From Prevotellaceae bacterium UBA4301 (GTDB lineage: Bacteria > Bacteroidota > Bacteroidia > Bacteroidales > Bacteroidaceae): a stretch of 42,348 bases of DNA. A model generated the notes under the pieces. It did not search any database and was not told the DNA's origin. It saw only the letters and a program-made list of their open reading frames with translations. The DNA lies in the NCBI GenBank assembly GCA_002395775.1, contig DGUV01000090.1, positions 1 through 42,348 of the forward strand, in the 5' to 3' direction. Below are positions 7,392 to 15,516 of this stretch, one piece after another. The stretch's first letter is position 1; every line of letters starts with the position of its first letter. The position numbers and the translations under genes are program-made.

Positions 7392-7475
7392 GTTAACCCA
7401 TTACCCCCTTAACCCGTTAAACCGTTAAACCGTTAAACTTTTACCCCCTTAAACTTTTAAACTTTTAAACTTTTA
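7392..7475. repeat. Tandem 7-8 bp repeats (GTTAAACC / TTTTAAAC) before rnpB
   Basis: The unit cgttaaac occurs about three times and then passes into ttttaaac units, also about three times, with taccccctt separators. The block ends 4 bases before the -7 box of rnpB. Apart from this and the two promoters, I see nothing else in 7225-7490. Confidence 0.7.
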
Positions 7476-7478
7476 TTG

Positions 7479-7486
7479 TATCTTTG
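7479..7486 (+). promoter_or_regulatory. rnpB promoter, -7 element TATCTTTG
   Basis: TATCTTTG fits TAnnTTTG and lies 5 bases before the inferred 5' end of RNase P RNA. No TTTG is seen at -33; the upstream DNA is the repeat block. Confidence 0.7.
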
Positions 7487-7490
7487 TCCC

Positions 7491-7859
7491 GTGAAAGCGC
7501 GAGAGCTGGCCGGCTTGTCGCTGGCCTCCCCCTGGGGAGACGAGAGGAAAGTCCGGGCAACACAGAGCAATCCGCTTCCTAACGGGAAGTAGTCCGCGAG
7601 GATTAGTCAGTGCAGAAGAAAACAACCGCCCCCACCCCGGTGGAGGCAAGGGTGAGAAGGTGGGGTAAGAGCCCACCAGGCGCATGGCGACATGCGTGCT
7701 GTGCACACCGGATGTTGAAAGTTCATGTAAACCAGCGCCTGAGGGCTGCTCGTCCGAGCTGGAGGGTAGAACGATAGAGGCCGTTGGCGACAACGGCAGT
7801 GGATAAATGACAGGCCCCGACAGAACCCGGCTTACAGGCCAGCTCTCCACTTTCGCTTT
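7491..7859 (+). ncRNA. rnpB: RNase P RNA
   Basis: The RNA subunit of RNase P, which removes tRNA 5' leaders. The two strands of helix P4 and its neighbours are recognisable: gaggaaagtccgggc at 7544-7558 and cagaacccggcttac at 7821-7835. The ends pair as helix P1: GAAAG...GAGAGCTGGC near 7493-7510 with GCCAGCTCTC...CTTTC near 7838-7854. The length of about 370 bases is normal for the bacterial A type. The 3' end runs into tttcgctttt. Confidence 0.95.
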
Positions 7860-7908
7860 TCAAACGACGACACGAACCTGAAGAACAAAACGAAATAAGA
7901 AAGACACC

Positions 7909-9231
7909 ATGGCCAAATACTCCATCACCTGGAACCGCATCCGCCGCTTCTTCGTCCGCGACATCTGGCGCCTCGACGAGAGCGTCCTCCCCCTGGGCCG
8001 CCGCCTCGGCGTCGAACTCAGCCGCCGACTCATGATCACCGGCGAAGGCTTCCTCCAGAACAACCTCACCTCCTACGCCTCCGCCCTCACCTACAGTTGC
8101 ATCCTCGCCGCCGTACCCGTCCTGGCCATCATCTTTGCCATCGCCCGCGGCTTCAACTTCGGCAACGTCATCGAGGAACAGCTCCGCTCCAACCTCTCCA
8201 TCAGCCCCGACATCGCCGACACCCTCTTCGGCTTCATCGACTCCTACCTCGCCCACACCCACAGCGGCATCTTCCTCGGCGTAGGCCTCCTCGTCCTGCT
8301 CTACACCGTCGTCATGCTCACCTCCAACATCGAGACCGCCTTCAACACCATCTGGCACGTCCGCTCCTCCCGCAACATCTATCGCCGCACCATCGACTAC
8401 GTCTCCGTCTTCCTCTTCCTCCCCATCCTCATCGTCGTCACCTCCGGCTTCTCCCTCTTCCTCATCACCCTCACCAGTCTCTTCGCCGACTATGTCATCC
8501 TCTCCTCCACCATGGAGTTCGTCATCAAACTCACCCCCATGGTCCTCTGGTGCATCGCCTTCATCGCCCTCTACAAGCTCATGCCCAACACCCACGTCCG
8601 CTGGCGCTCCGTACTCCTGCCCGGCCTCATCGTCGGCGCCATCTTCCAACTCCTCCAGTACATCTACATCCACTACCAGATCGTCCTCTCCAGCTACAAC
8701 GCCATCTACGGCACCTTCGCCGCCCTCCCCATGTTCATGCTCTGGCTCAACATCTCCTGGATCATCATCCTCACCGGCGCCCAGCTCAGCTACGCCAACC
8801 AGTGCGTCCACGAGTACGCCTTCACCAAGGACTCCCAGCACATTTCCCGCTGCGACCACGACTCCCTCTGCATCCTCCTCCTCCACTGCATCGCCCATCG
8901 CTTTGCCGAGGGCATGCCCGCCTACACCACCCACACCCTCTCGCGAGAGACCCATCTCCCCCACTCCACCGTACAGGGCCTCCTCGACGAGCTCGTCACC
9001 GTAGGCCTCCTCAGCGAGACCCTCGACGACACCGGCACCCACCAGCACTACCTCCCCTGCCAGGACATCCATCGCATCACCATCGACAAGGTCATCCACC
9101 ACCTCGACAACAACGGCCTCGGCCGCATCTCCCTCTCCTGGTCCCAGGGCAACACCGACTGGAACCGCATACGCCAGCTCCGCGCAAGCCTCACCACAAG
9201 AGACGGAAACACCTCCATTGCCGACCTCTGA
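7909..9231 (+). CDS. YihY/BrkB family inner-membrane protein with C-terminal winged-helix region
   Basis: 440 residues. After a charged N-terminus comes the YihY signature NLTSYASALTYSCILAAVPVLAII, with about six transmembrane segments to roughly residue 300 (LLVLLYTVVMLTSNIETAFNTIW, LPMFMLWLNISWIIILTGAQLSYA). The C-terminal 130 residues are soluble, with a DtxR/MarR-like winged-helix look (LSRETHLPHSTVQGLLDELVTVGLL), common in Bacteroidota members. The family was once called 'RNase BN' by mistake; its true function is unknown. Codon use is extreme: nearly every third base is C or G, mostly C, which opens long false frames on both strands. It follows rnpB by about 50 bases. Confidence 0.88.
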   Translation: MAKYSITWNRIRRFFVRDIWRLDESVLPLGRRLGVELSRRLMITGEGFLQNNLTSYASALTYSCILAAVPVLAIIFAIARGFNFGNVIEEQLRSNLSISPDIADTLFGFIDSYLAHTHSGIFLGVGLLVLLYTVVMLTSNIETAFNTIWHVRSSRNIYRRTIDYVSVFLFLPILIVVTSGFSLFLITLTSLFADYVILSSTMEFVIKLTPMVLWCIAFIALYKLMPNTHVRWRSVLLPGLIVGAIFQLLQYIYIHYQIVLSSYNAIYGTFAALPMFMLWLNISWIIILTGAQLSYANQCVHEYAFTKDSQHISRCDHDSLCILLLHCIAHRFAEGMPAYTTHTLSRETHLPHSTVQGLLDELVTVGLLSETLDDTGTHQHYLPCQDIHRITIDKVIHHLDNNGLGRISLSWSQGNTDWNRIRQLRASLTTRDGNTSIADL

Positions 9232-9271
9232 TACATCTTATATTATATAGTAACAAAAAATTGGTTAAGAC

Positions 9272-10132
9272 ATGAAAAAGACTTTCTTTCTCCTCGTAGC
9301 TGCAGCACTCATGATTTCGGCCTGCAGCAACAACAACGAACAACCGCAACCCGAAGGACAAGCCACCATCCGCTTTGAGGTGACGAACTACGAACAAGTG
9401 AGTCTGGACGAAGTAACTCGTGCAGCCGCAACGGCTTTGGCACACCTGGAAATGGCCATCTATGATGCCTCAACGCTTCAGTTGGTGGATAGTATAAAGA
9501 CGAAATCGGGTGATAGTGGTTACGGTTCGTTTTCCGCCTCACTTCCTTTTGGTGACTATGTCGTGCTATTTCTGGGATTCGACGGTTCACGTCAGTCAAT
9601 CTTGAAGAACATTCAGAGTATCGGCTTCACGGAAAACAACGTGCCTAATCTCTTTCACAAAGTCATCAACCTCACGGTTTCGCCCTCATCTGCCACCAGC
9701 CAGGACGTCACACTCAGCCGAGCCGTGGCAGCCTTTAGCATTAAAAGCCAAGGCTATATCCCCACCAACCTGCAAACACTGACAATTGTGGCAACAGGTG
9801 GAGGTTACAAACTGAACGGACAGACAGGATGGGCTGCAAATGTGGCGCAACGTACCACAAACTTCAATGTCTCTGCCTATGCTGGAAAAGAGTCTGTAGG
9901 CGTCAGTGTATATTCCTTCCTTCCCTCGGAAGAGGCAAATATGAATTTCAGCGTCACTGCCACGACGAGCAACGGTGAGGTGTTGGCACAGAAGGACTTT
10001 AGCAACGTACCCATGAAGATTAATCAGCGCACCATCTACACGGGCTCGCTCTTTGGCGATGGCACACAAGCACAAGACTTCAACCTTTCGCTGGAGAACG
10101 ATGTGTGGAATGATGTAAACCTCGAATATTAA
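9272..10132 (+). CDS. FimB/Mfa2-like fimbrial anchor lipoprotein
   Basis: 286 residues. The N-terminus MKKTFFLLVAAALMISACS carries a lipobox, so the mature protein starts at a lipidated Cys. The body is beta-rich, with the pattern of FimB/Mfa2 anchors of Bacteroidales type V pili: AHLEMAIYDASTLQLVDS, LPFGDYVVLFLGF, VTLSRAVAAFSIK, and a C-terminal GSLFGDG...WNDVNLEY. Such proteins anchor or cap the pilus at the outer membrane. The next gene, a 48-codon frame, starts 16 bases downstream, so it leads a three-gene cluster. No major fimbrillin gene is nearby. An immunoglobulin-like surface lipoprotein of another kind is possible. Confidence 0.65.
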   Translation: MKKTFFLLVAAALMISACSNNNEQPQPEGQATIRFEVTNYEQVSLDEVTRAAATALAHLEMAIYDASTLQLVDSIKTKSGDSGYGSFSASLPFGDYVVLFLGFDGSRQSILKNIQSIGFTENNVPNLFHKVINLTVSPSSATSQDVTLSRAVAAFSIKSQGYIPTNLQTLTIVATGGGYKLNGQTGWAANVAQRTTNFNVSAYAGKESVGVSVYSFLPSEEANMNFSVTATTSNGEVLAQKDFSNVPMKINQRTIYTGSLFGDGTQAQDFNLSLENDVWNDVNLEY

Positions 10133-10148
10133 AATTCTGAACAGCTAC

Positions 10149-10295
10149 ATGAACACAACAGGATATATCTTGCTGGGATGGTTACTCTTTGATGTCGTAG
10201 TCTATCTTTATCTCATATACGACATCTTTGCGCCCAAAATCAACTTCCGCAAACGCCTGACCCAACTGCGCGACGCATTTACTGAGGAGGAATGA
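10149..10295 (+). CDS. 48-residue single-pass membrane peptide
   Basis: A short frame from ATG 10149 to TGA 10295. It begins MNTTGYILLGWLLFDVVVYL, has one hydrophobic helix of about 25 residues ending at LIYDIF, and a basic, helical tail (NFRKRLTQLRD) ending in EEE. Its stop overlaps the start of the downstream lipoprotein gene (ATGA), and it begins 16 bases after the upstream gene, so it fits an operon without gaps. I recognise no family. The tight overlap and a clean membrane topology (basic side after the helix) argue that it is a real gene. Confidence 0.6.
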   Translation: MNTTGYILLGWLLFDVVVYLYLIYDIFAPKINFRKRLTQLRDAFTEEE

Positions 10296-10843
10296 ACCTG
10301 CACAGGGCTTACATTTGGCCTCTGCTTGCATGCTGTCTGCTGACTGGATGCGAGAAAATCGAAATCGACGACCCTGAAAACAATAGTGGGGATGCCGAAC
10401 AAATCATCCCCACCTCATTGGGCATGGGTAGCCAGCTGTCGCCCTACACCGTGGAACAAGTAATGAATGGCGAAGTGGAAAGTGGCGAACGCTGGTTTGT
10501 TGGGTATGTTGTTGGAAGCACCCACACTACCATGAAGAATGCACTTTTCACGTCCCAAACGACCTACACCAGCAATATACTTATATCCATGGACTCCACT
10601 TGCCAGACAACAGATGATTGCATACCTGTGGAGCTCAAATCGGCTGTGCAAAAGCAACTAGCCCTTCCTTTTAATGCTGAGAATTTCCAGCAATGCGTAA
10701 TGCTGAGGGGACAAATGTTACAATACTTTCGGACAAATGGCATCCGACAAGTGGAGCAAGGTTATTACCTCCCCCACTTTGATATATCTTTATTAAAAAG
10801 TGCCGCTCCTGCGGAATGGCAAGAGCGGCACGAGCGGTATTAG
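10292..10843 (+). CDS. DUF6359-like lipoprotein
   Basis: 183 residues. A lipoprotein signal (WPLLACCLLTGC) is followed by a domain with the DUF6359 pattern: GMGSQLSPYTVEQVMNGE, WFVGYVVGST, SNILISMDS, CIPVELKSAVQKQLALPFN and MLRGQMLQYF. This OB-fold-like domain is common in Bacteroidales surface proteins; its function is not known. Translation is coupled to the 48-residue peptide by an ATGA overlap. The last 17 codons contain the terminator of the convergent gene on the other strand, so the tail may be under RNA-structure rather than protein constraint. Confidence 0.7.
   Translation: MNLHRAYIWPLLACCLLTGCEKIEIDDPENNSGDAEQIIPTSLGMGSQLSPYTVEQVMNGEVESGERWFVGYVVGSTHTTMKNALFTSQTTYTSNILISMDSTCQTTDDCIPVELKSAVQKQLALPFNAENFQQCVMLRGQMLQYFRTNGIRQVEQGYYLPHFDISLLKSAAPAEWQERHERY
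10795..10831 (-). terminator. Terminator of the Wza-like gene, embedded in the opposing coding region
   Basis: On the minus strand GTGCCGCTC (10823-10831) pairs perfectly with GAGCGGCAC (10800-10808) over 9 bp and is followed by TTTTTAATAAAG. It lies entirely within the 3' end of the plus-strand DUF6359 gene. Confidence 0.8.
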
Positions 10844-10866
10844 GGGACGAGAGAGACGTCGGGGGA

Positions 10867-11676
10867 TTACTTGTCCTTGATGAGGAAGACGAGGGCAAGG
10901 GCGGACATGATGGCGCTGAGGATGCTGACACCTGCGGACATGAAGGTGTAGAAGGCGCTGGAACGGATGCTCTTGCTCTTGTTGGGCTCGACGTAGATCA
11001 TGTCGTTTTGCTGGACATAGTAGGCGGGACTCTGGAAGACGTCGGACTTGGTCATGTCGAGGAGGTACTCGCGGCGGGTGCCGTTTTCCTCACGGAAGAG
11101 ACGGACGTTGTAGCGATGGCCGACGTCGTCGATGTCGCCACACTGGGCGAGGACATCGACAATGGTGTTGCGCTCACTGGTGAGAGAGACGACTCCGGGG
11201 GACTTGACGGCACCGACTACGGCTACGCGGGCGTTGAGGAGACGGACAGTGACCTCAGGGTCGGTGATGAGTCCCTTGTCGATGATGTGCTGCTCGATGA
11301 GGGCGGCGCACTCCTCGGTGGTGAGTCCGGCGATGTGGAGCTTGCCAATGAGGGGAAGGACGATGTCGCCCTTGCTGTCGAGGGTGAAGCCATTGATGGA
11401 ACCGAGCTGGGAGTTCATGCTCTGACCGGCTCCGGTGGCTGAACCTACGACTACGCCCTTGGAGAAGTCCTCGAGGAGTTTCTCGTCGGAACAGGTGAGC
11501 TTGATGTAAACCTGGTCGGCAGGCTTGAGGCGCATCTCGTACTGCTGGAGGACGCGCTGGGCCTGGGCGTAGGCATCATCGGCTCCCTGGAAATAGCGTA
11601 TCTTCTTGGAGCTGACGCACCCGGTGAGACTGATCAGCAGGAGGCTGACGGTGAGGAGGGATAGGATTTTCTTCAT
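10867..11676 (-). CDS. Wza-like polysaccharide export lipoprotein
   Basis: 269 residues from MKKILSLLTVSLLLISLTGC, with a lipobox. The Poly_export domain follows (RLKPADQVYIKLTCSDEKLL, residues about 45-140), then a SLBB domain (RVAVVGAVKSPGVVSLTSERNTIVDVLAQCGD) and a C-terminal hydrophobic helix (VSILSAIMSALALVFLI). Such proteins form the outer-membrane channel or periplasmic collar for exported polysaccharide, usually partnered with a Wzc kinase. Here wzc is about 11 kb away, so this is probably its partner, but on a separate transcript. A longer frame starts at 11730, inside the promoter, so the start at 11676 is preferred. Confidence 0.87.
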   Translation of the reverse strand: MKKILSLLTVSLLLISLTGCVSSKKIRYFQGADDAYAQAQRVLQQYEMRLKPADQVYIKLTCSDEKLLEDFSKGVVVGSATGAGQSMNSQLGSINGFTLDSKGDIVLPLIGKLHIAGLTTEECAALIEQHIIDKGLITDPEVTVRLLNARVAVVGAVKSPGVVSLTSERNTIVDVLAQCGDIDDVGHRYNVRLFREENGTRREYLLDMTKSDVFQSPAYYVQQNDMIYVEPNKSKSIRSSAFYTFMSAGVSILSAIMSALALVFLIKDK

Positions 11677-11699
11677 GACTTTTGGTTTTAATTGTCGCA

Positions 11700-11731
11700 C
11701 AAAAGTACAAAAAAAGCCGCGACGCACCAAA
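11700..11731 (-). promoter_or_regulatory. Promoter of the Wza-like gene, interlaced with the upstream terminator
   Basis: On the minus strand TTTG (11728-11731), 20 bases, then TACTTTTG (11700-11707). The TTTG lies in the loop of the upstream gene's terminator hairpin, and one arm plus the U-run form the spacer. The start would be near 11694. Confidence 0.75.
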
Positions 11732-11742
11732 GACGTCGCGAC
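11709..11742 (-). terminator. Terminator of the 1232-residue T9SS cargo gene
   Basis: Minus strand GTCGCGACG (11734-11742), loop TCTTTGGTG, CGTCGCGGC (11716-11724), then seven T. A near-perfect 9-bp stem with one G-U pair. Confidence 0.85.
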
Positions 11743-11765
11743 TTTTTTATCATGGAGGGTGTGGT

Positions 11766-14700
11766 TTACTTCACCAGGAGTTTCTTACCGTTGATGATGA
11801 AGATGCCCTTCTGAGCCTTCTGAACGCGCTGACCAGCGAGGTTGTAGATGGCTGCGCCGGCGAGTGAGCGGGTGTCGGCCTCTACGCCCTGGATGGCATC
11901 GGGAGCAGTGGTGCCGATGTAGCTGAGGGCGAAGTTGTCGGCTGCTATCCAGCTGGCATTGGTGGCGACTACCTTGAGACCTACGGTGACGAGGTTGACA
12001 CCGTCGGAATAGAAGGTGACGCTGAAGTGCTGGGGCAGACCTGAGGTCTCGGTGATGGCTATGCTGGTGAGATAGTCGGACTGACCGTTGTTGGCCATGA
12101 GGTAGGCACCCTGGATGCCGCCCTCGGGAATCTCGGTCTGGTTAGTGGCATAGGCATCGGCAGAGAGGGTGTAGTAGCCCTCGGGCAGAGCGGCCTGGAT
12201 GGTCTGGGCGATGGTGCCGTCGTGGAGGGCTTCGCCGTTGGGACGCCATGCCTCGACGAACTTGGCGATGGTGATGTCGCCATTGGTGTAGCTGGCGCCC
12301 TGGTAGCCCTGGTTCTGACCGATGCGGTCCTTGGTGCCGTCCTCGAGGGTGTCAACAGCTGCGGTGATGACCCAGTTGTCGTAGTTGCCGGTCTCGAAGG
12401 CGGGGTTGAGGATGATGCCGGTAATGTCGATGGCTTCGTCCTGAGTGGCTCCGGAGAGGTCCTGACCAAGGACGTAGGCGGCCCAGAGGGCGGGCAGGCG
12501 GTCGATGGTCTGCTGGATCATCTCGTTGCTCTCCATGTAGTCCTCGATGGCGGCAAGGAGCGCTTCGAGCTGGGTGTCGCTGGAGTCATAGCCGTAGGTC
12601 TCCATGAGGCTGTTGTAGTGGTCGCGGGCGCTCATGAGCTTGTCGGTGAGGGTGAAGCCTTCCTGAGTGTAGGCGATGGCCTGCTTGAGGGTCTCGATGG
12701 CGGCTACCTTGGTGTCGCGGTCGGAAGAAGCGAGGGCTTCGTTGCCGGCGTCGGTGGCTGTGTCGAGCTCGTCGCTGGCCTTCGGGATGATGACTTCGTT
12801 GCGGAGGGCTTCAACCTCGTCGAGGAGGCCCTGGATCTCAGCGTCGATGGTAGCATCGTCGATGGCGTTGTAGGCCACGGAGAAGGTGTACCATACGACC
12901 CAAGAGTTCTCGGCCATCTGGGTGGCCTTGATGCCGAACTTGAGGTCGCCCTCAGCGGTGAGGACGGTGGAGACGGACTTCTCGAGGGCGTCGGCGTACT
13001 GGTCGTCGTTGAAGATGAGGTAGGCGGTCTCCTGATTGTTGGGCACATAGAACTCACCGGCTACGGTAGCGGAATTCTTGAAGGTCTCGGGATCGTTGGA
13101 GGCGATGGCGGCTACGTTGGTGAGACCGGTCTTGGCATTGCCGGCGAAGACGGAGGCTTCGGGAGTGTTCTCTTCACTCCAGTTGACGAAGTTGGTCTCG
13201 TTGTCGGCATTGCGGAAGAAGGCGCGGGTGGTGATGGTGTACTTACCGGCGGGCATGTTGGCCAGGGTGCGGCTTACCTCGAAGGGGCTCTGGTTCCAGA
13301 CCTCAGCGGTACCGTACTGGGTCTTGAAGTTGCTGGCAGAACCGTACTTCCATTCCTTGTCGGGAACAGAGGTATTGGAAACTGCTGTTGTGCTGTAGGT
13401 GTAGGCGAGCTGCTCGAAGAGGGGCGAAATGCCGAGGTCCTTTTCGAGGGTCTCGCCAGAGGCTACGGCTGCATCCCAGAGGCGCTGAATCTCGGCCTTG
13501 ATGGTGGTGGTGAGGGAGGCGATAACTTCGTCGATCTGCTCGTTGTCCCAGTTGCAGTCGTTGAGGGCGTCCTGAACCTGGTCGTTCATGGCTGAGAGAG
13601 CCTCAGCGAGTTCGGGATAGGTCTCCTCGTCGTACTTCTCTGTGGCGGGAACGAGGTCGTTGTCATAGAACTTCTGGAGCTTGTCGTAGGCGGCAATGCT
13701 CTTGTTGACCTGGGCCATGAGCTCGGTAATGGCGTTCATGGCTGCGCGGTTGGCTTCCTCGTCAGAGCTGTAGGCATCAACGAGTTCCTGACCGGCGTCG
13801 ATGGCGCTCTGGAGGGCTTCCTTGAGGTCTGCGTTGAAGGGGGTGTCGAGTACGTTGTTGGCAGAGGTGACTGCGGCCTGCAGACCAAGCAGGGAGGCAT
13901 TGAGACCGGTGCCTACATAGTAAAGGGCGAAACCGTCGATGAAGAGGTGGGGCATGGAGCCGGAACCTGCGTTGGAGGCGGTGTAACCCATGGTGAAGTA
14001 ACCAGAGGTCACCTCGTCGAGCTCGAACTCGATGGTTTCCTTGAGCCACTTGCCTTCGGCGAACTGGGTGGTTGTGCCGAGGTGCTCGGTGCCGTTGTCC
14101 TCGACGAAGCCCATGAGGTTCTTGGAGATGGTGCCAGTGCCGCCTACGTTGTAGTAGGATACCTCGATGGTGAACTTACCGGCGGGCAGAGAGGTCTGCT
14201 GGGTGTACTGCGACATGGCGCTCCAAACGCTGATGAAGCCGAGGAGCTTGCCTTCGGTGGTGCCGTCGGACATGGCCGTGGGGGGCAGGAAGGCCTTGCC
14301 GCCCAGGAAGGCGTCACTACCAAGGGCGAGCACGCCGCTGGCGCGTCCGTTGTTGATGCCCTCGACGGTGTTGGTGCTGGGGGCATTGGCGGTCCATCCG
14401 GTGACGGGCTGCATGCCGTAGTGGGCTACAGCCTTGCCGTTAGCGCCCTTGGGGTCTTCCATGTCATAGTCGTAGGTGGTGATACCATCCTCGATGGGGT
14501 CGTCCTGAGAGAAGTGGGGATTGTTGATGAAGAACTCGGAGAGGTCGGTGATGGCGGCCTCGTTCATGGCCTTCTGGTCCTCGATGGCCTTGAGCACTTG
14601 CTCGAGGGTGGCGTTGGGATTGTCGTAAACAGCCTGAGAAGCACTGGTGTCAACCTCGTGGGCATTGCCGGCCTCGATGAGGGTGATCAGCTCGGCCTTG

Positions 14701-15464
14701 GCTTCGTCGATGGCCATCTGGTCGATGACGTTGGTGTCGATGCGATAGAGCTTGACGTGGTCGATGAAGACGTGGGGGGCGGCGGCTGAACCGTAGTTGC
14801 CGGACTTGTAGCCGAGGGAGACGTTACCAGCCGTCTCTGCGGTGAGGCGGAAGACTACGGTGTCGTTCATCCACTCGCCTACGTAGTAGGTCTTGTTCTT
14901 GGACACGTGGTTCAGACCATCCTCTGTCACGAAGCCCATGAGAGAGTTGAGGGCATCGGAGGTACCAGAGGTGTTCTGCAGGGTGACTACGAGCATATAG
15001 TCACCTGCGGGCAGCGTGGCGGGCTGGAGATACTGAATCTCGGCACCCCAAACGGCTACCATGCCCAGACCTTGAGTGCCAGGAACGGCATCGGACTGAT
15101 AGGGTGCGAAGTAGGTTGCAGAACCCAGACCAGGACCGTCAATGGCATCGGCGGCAAGGTAGGCATAGATGCCACCTGCCTTGGCATTCTTGCCATCGGA
15201 GCGGTTCTCGACGAGGGTGTTGTCGGAAAGCGATGCAGCTTCCCAACCCGTTACGGCCTGCTGGCCATAGAACGTGGTTCCGTTGTTGGCCATGTCGTAA
15301 TCATAGGTGCAAATGAGACTCTCCATGGGAGCGTCAGCCGAGAAATCGGCATTCGTGAGCTTGGAGGTGATGTCCTCAAGCACCTTTACCTGACTCATGT
15401 CCTGGGCGTGGAGGCCAAGGGCCAGCATGCCGAGCATGAGGGTAAAAAAGAAACGATTTTTCAT
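11766..15464 (-). CDS. Large secreted protein with T9SS type A sorting tail
   Basis: 1232 residues. A signal peptide (MKNRFFFTLMLGMLALGLHAQ) is followed by two related modules of about 200 residues (roughly 37-240 and 312-520). Each begins with NADFS/NPHFS and TYDYDM, contains an LPAGDYMLVV/LPAGKFTIEV strand and ends in PHVFIDH/PHLFIDG; they resemble carbohydrate-binding beta-sandwiches. Helical spacers follow (AYDKLQKFYDNDL...). A third module lies near 700-870 (MPAGKYTITTRAFFRNAD) and a fourth near 1050-1190 (NPAFETGNYDNWVITAA, LPEGYYTLSADAYA). The C-terminus (AAIYNLAGQRVQKAQKGIFI, then NGKKLLVK) is the T9SS sorting signal, cleaved on export. No catalytic motif is seen; a surface adhesin or glycan-binding role is inference. 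Confidence 0.83.
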   Translation of the reverse strand: MKNRFFFTLMLGMLALGLHAQDMSQVKVLEDITSKLTNADFSADAPMESLICTYDYDMANNGTTFYGQQAVTGWEAASLSDNTLVENRSDGKNAKAGGIYAYLAADAIDGPGLGSATYFAPYQSDAVPGTQGLGMVAVWGAEIQYLQPATLPAGDYMLVVTLQNTSGTSDALNSLMGFVTEDGLNHVSKNKTYYVGEWMNDTVVFRLTAETAGNVSLGYKSGNYGSAAAPHVFIDHVKLYRIDTNVIDQMAIDEAKAELITLIEAGNAHEVDTSASQAVYDNPNATLEQVLKAIEDQKAMNEAAITDLSEFFINNPHFSQDDPIEDGITTYDYDMEDPKGANGKAVAHYGMQPVTGWTANAPSTNTVEGINNGRASGVLALGSDAFLGGKAFLPPTAMSDGTTEGKLLGFISVWSAMSQYTQQTSLPAGKFTIEVSYYNVGGTGTISKNLMGFVEDNGTEHLGTTTQFAEGKWLKETIEFELDEVTSGYFTMGYTASNAGSGSMPHLFIDGFALYYVGTGLNASLLGLQAAVTSANNVLDTPFNADLKEALQSAIDAGQELVDAYSSDEEANRAAMNAITELMAQVNKSIAAYDKLQKFYDNDLVPATEKYDEETYPELAEALSAMNDQVQDALNDCNWDNEQIDEVIASLTTTIKAEIQRLWDAAVASGETLEKDLGISPLFEQLAYTYSTTAVSNTSVPDKEWKYGSASNFKTQYGTAEVWNQSPFEVSRTLANMPAGKYTITTRAFFRNADNETNFVNWSEENTPEASVFAGNAKTGLTNVAAIASNDPETFKNSATVAGEFYVPNNQETAYLIFNDDQYADALEKSVSTVLTAEGDLKFGIKATQMAENSWVVWYTFSVAYNAIDDATIDAEIQGLLDEVEALRNEVIIPKASDELDTATDAGNEALASSDRDTKVAAIETLKQAIAYTQEGFTLTDKLMSARDHYNSLMETYGYDSSDTQLEALLAAIEDYMESNEMIQQTIDRLPALWAAYVLGQDLSGATQDEAIDITGIILNPAFETGNYDNWVITAAVDTLEDGTKDRIGQNQGYQGASYTNGDITIAKFVEAWRPNGEALHDGTIAQTIQAALPEGYYTLSADAYATNQTEIPEGGIQGAYLMANNGQSDYLTSIAITETSGLPQHFSVTFYSDGVNLVTVGLKVVATNASWIAADNFALSYIGTTAPDAIQGVEADTRSLAGAAIYNLAGQRVQKAQKGIFIINGKKLLVK
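11769..11854. repeat. Near-identical 86-bp sequence encoding the T9SS sorting tail (copy 1)
   Basis: This matches 15520-15605 with 5 differences in 86 bases, while the coding sequence just outside is unrelated. Most changes are synonymous. It is a shared C-terminal module at DNA level. Confidence 0.85.
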
Positions 15465-15516
15465 TTTTCCTTTGGTTTAAAATTAGTTGGTTAGTTATCT
15501 CGTTATATTTTGTTGC

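Noticed and set aside
7723..9102. 459-residue minus-strand frame opposite the YihY gene
   Set aside because: Its acidic, Gly/Val/Asp/Glu-rich sequence is the mirror of the C/G-ending codons of the YihY gene, and it runs into RNase P RNA.
8097..9275. 392-residue His/Pro/Arg-rich plus-strand frame
   Set aside because: A frame-shifted shadow of the YihY gene caused by its codon bias; low-complexity composition.
12222..13595. 457-residue plus-strand frame
   Set aside because: Antisense shadow of the 1232-residue T9SS cargo gene; Gly/Val/Asp-rich and without a start context.
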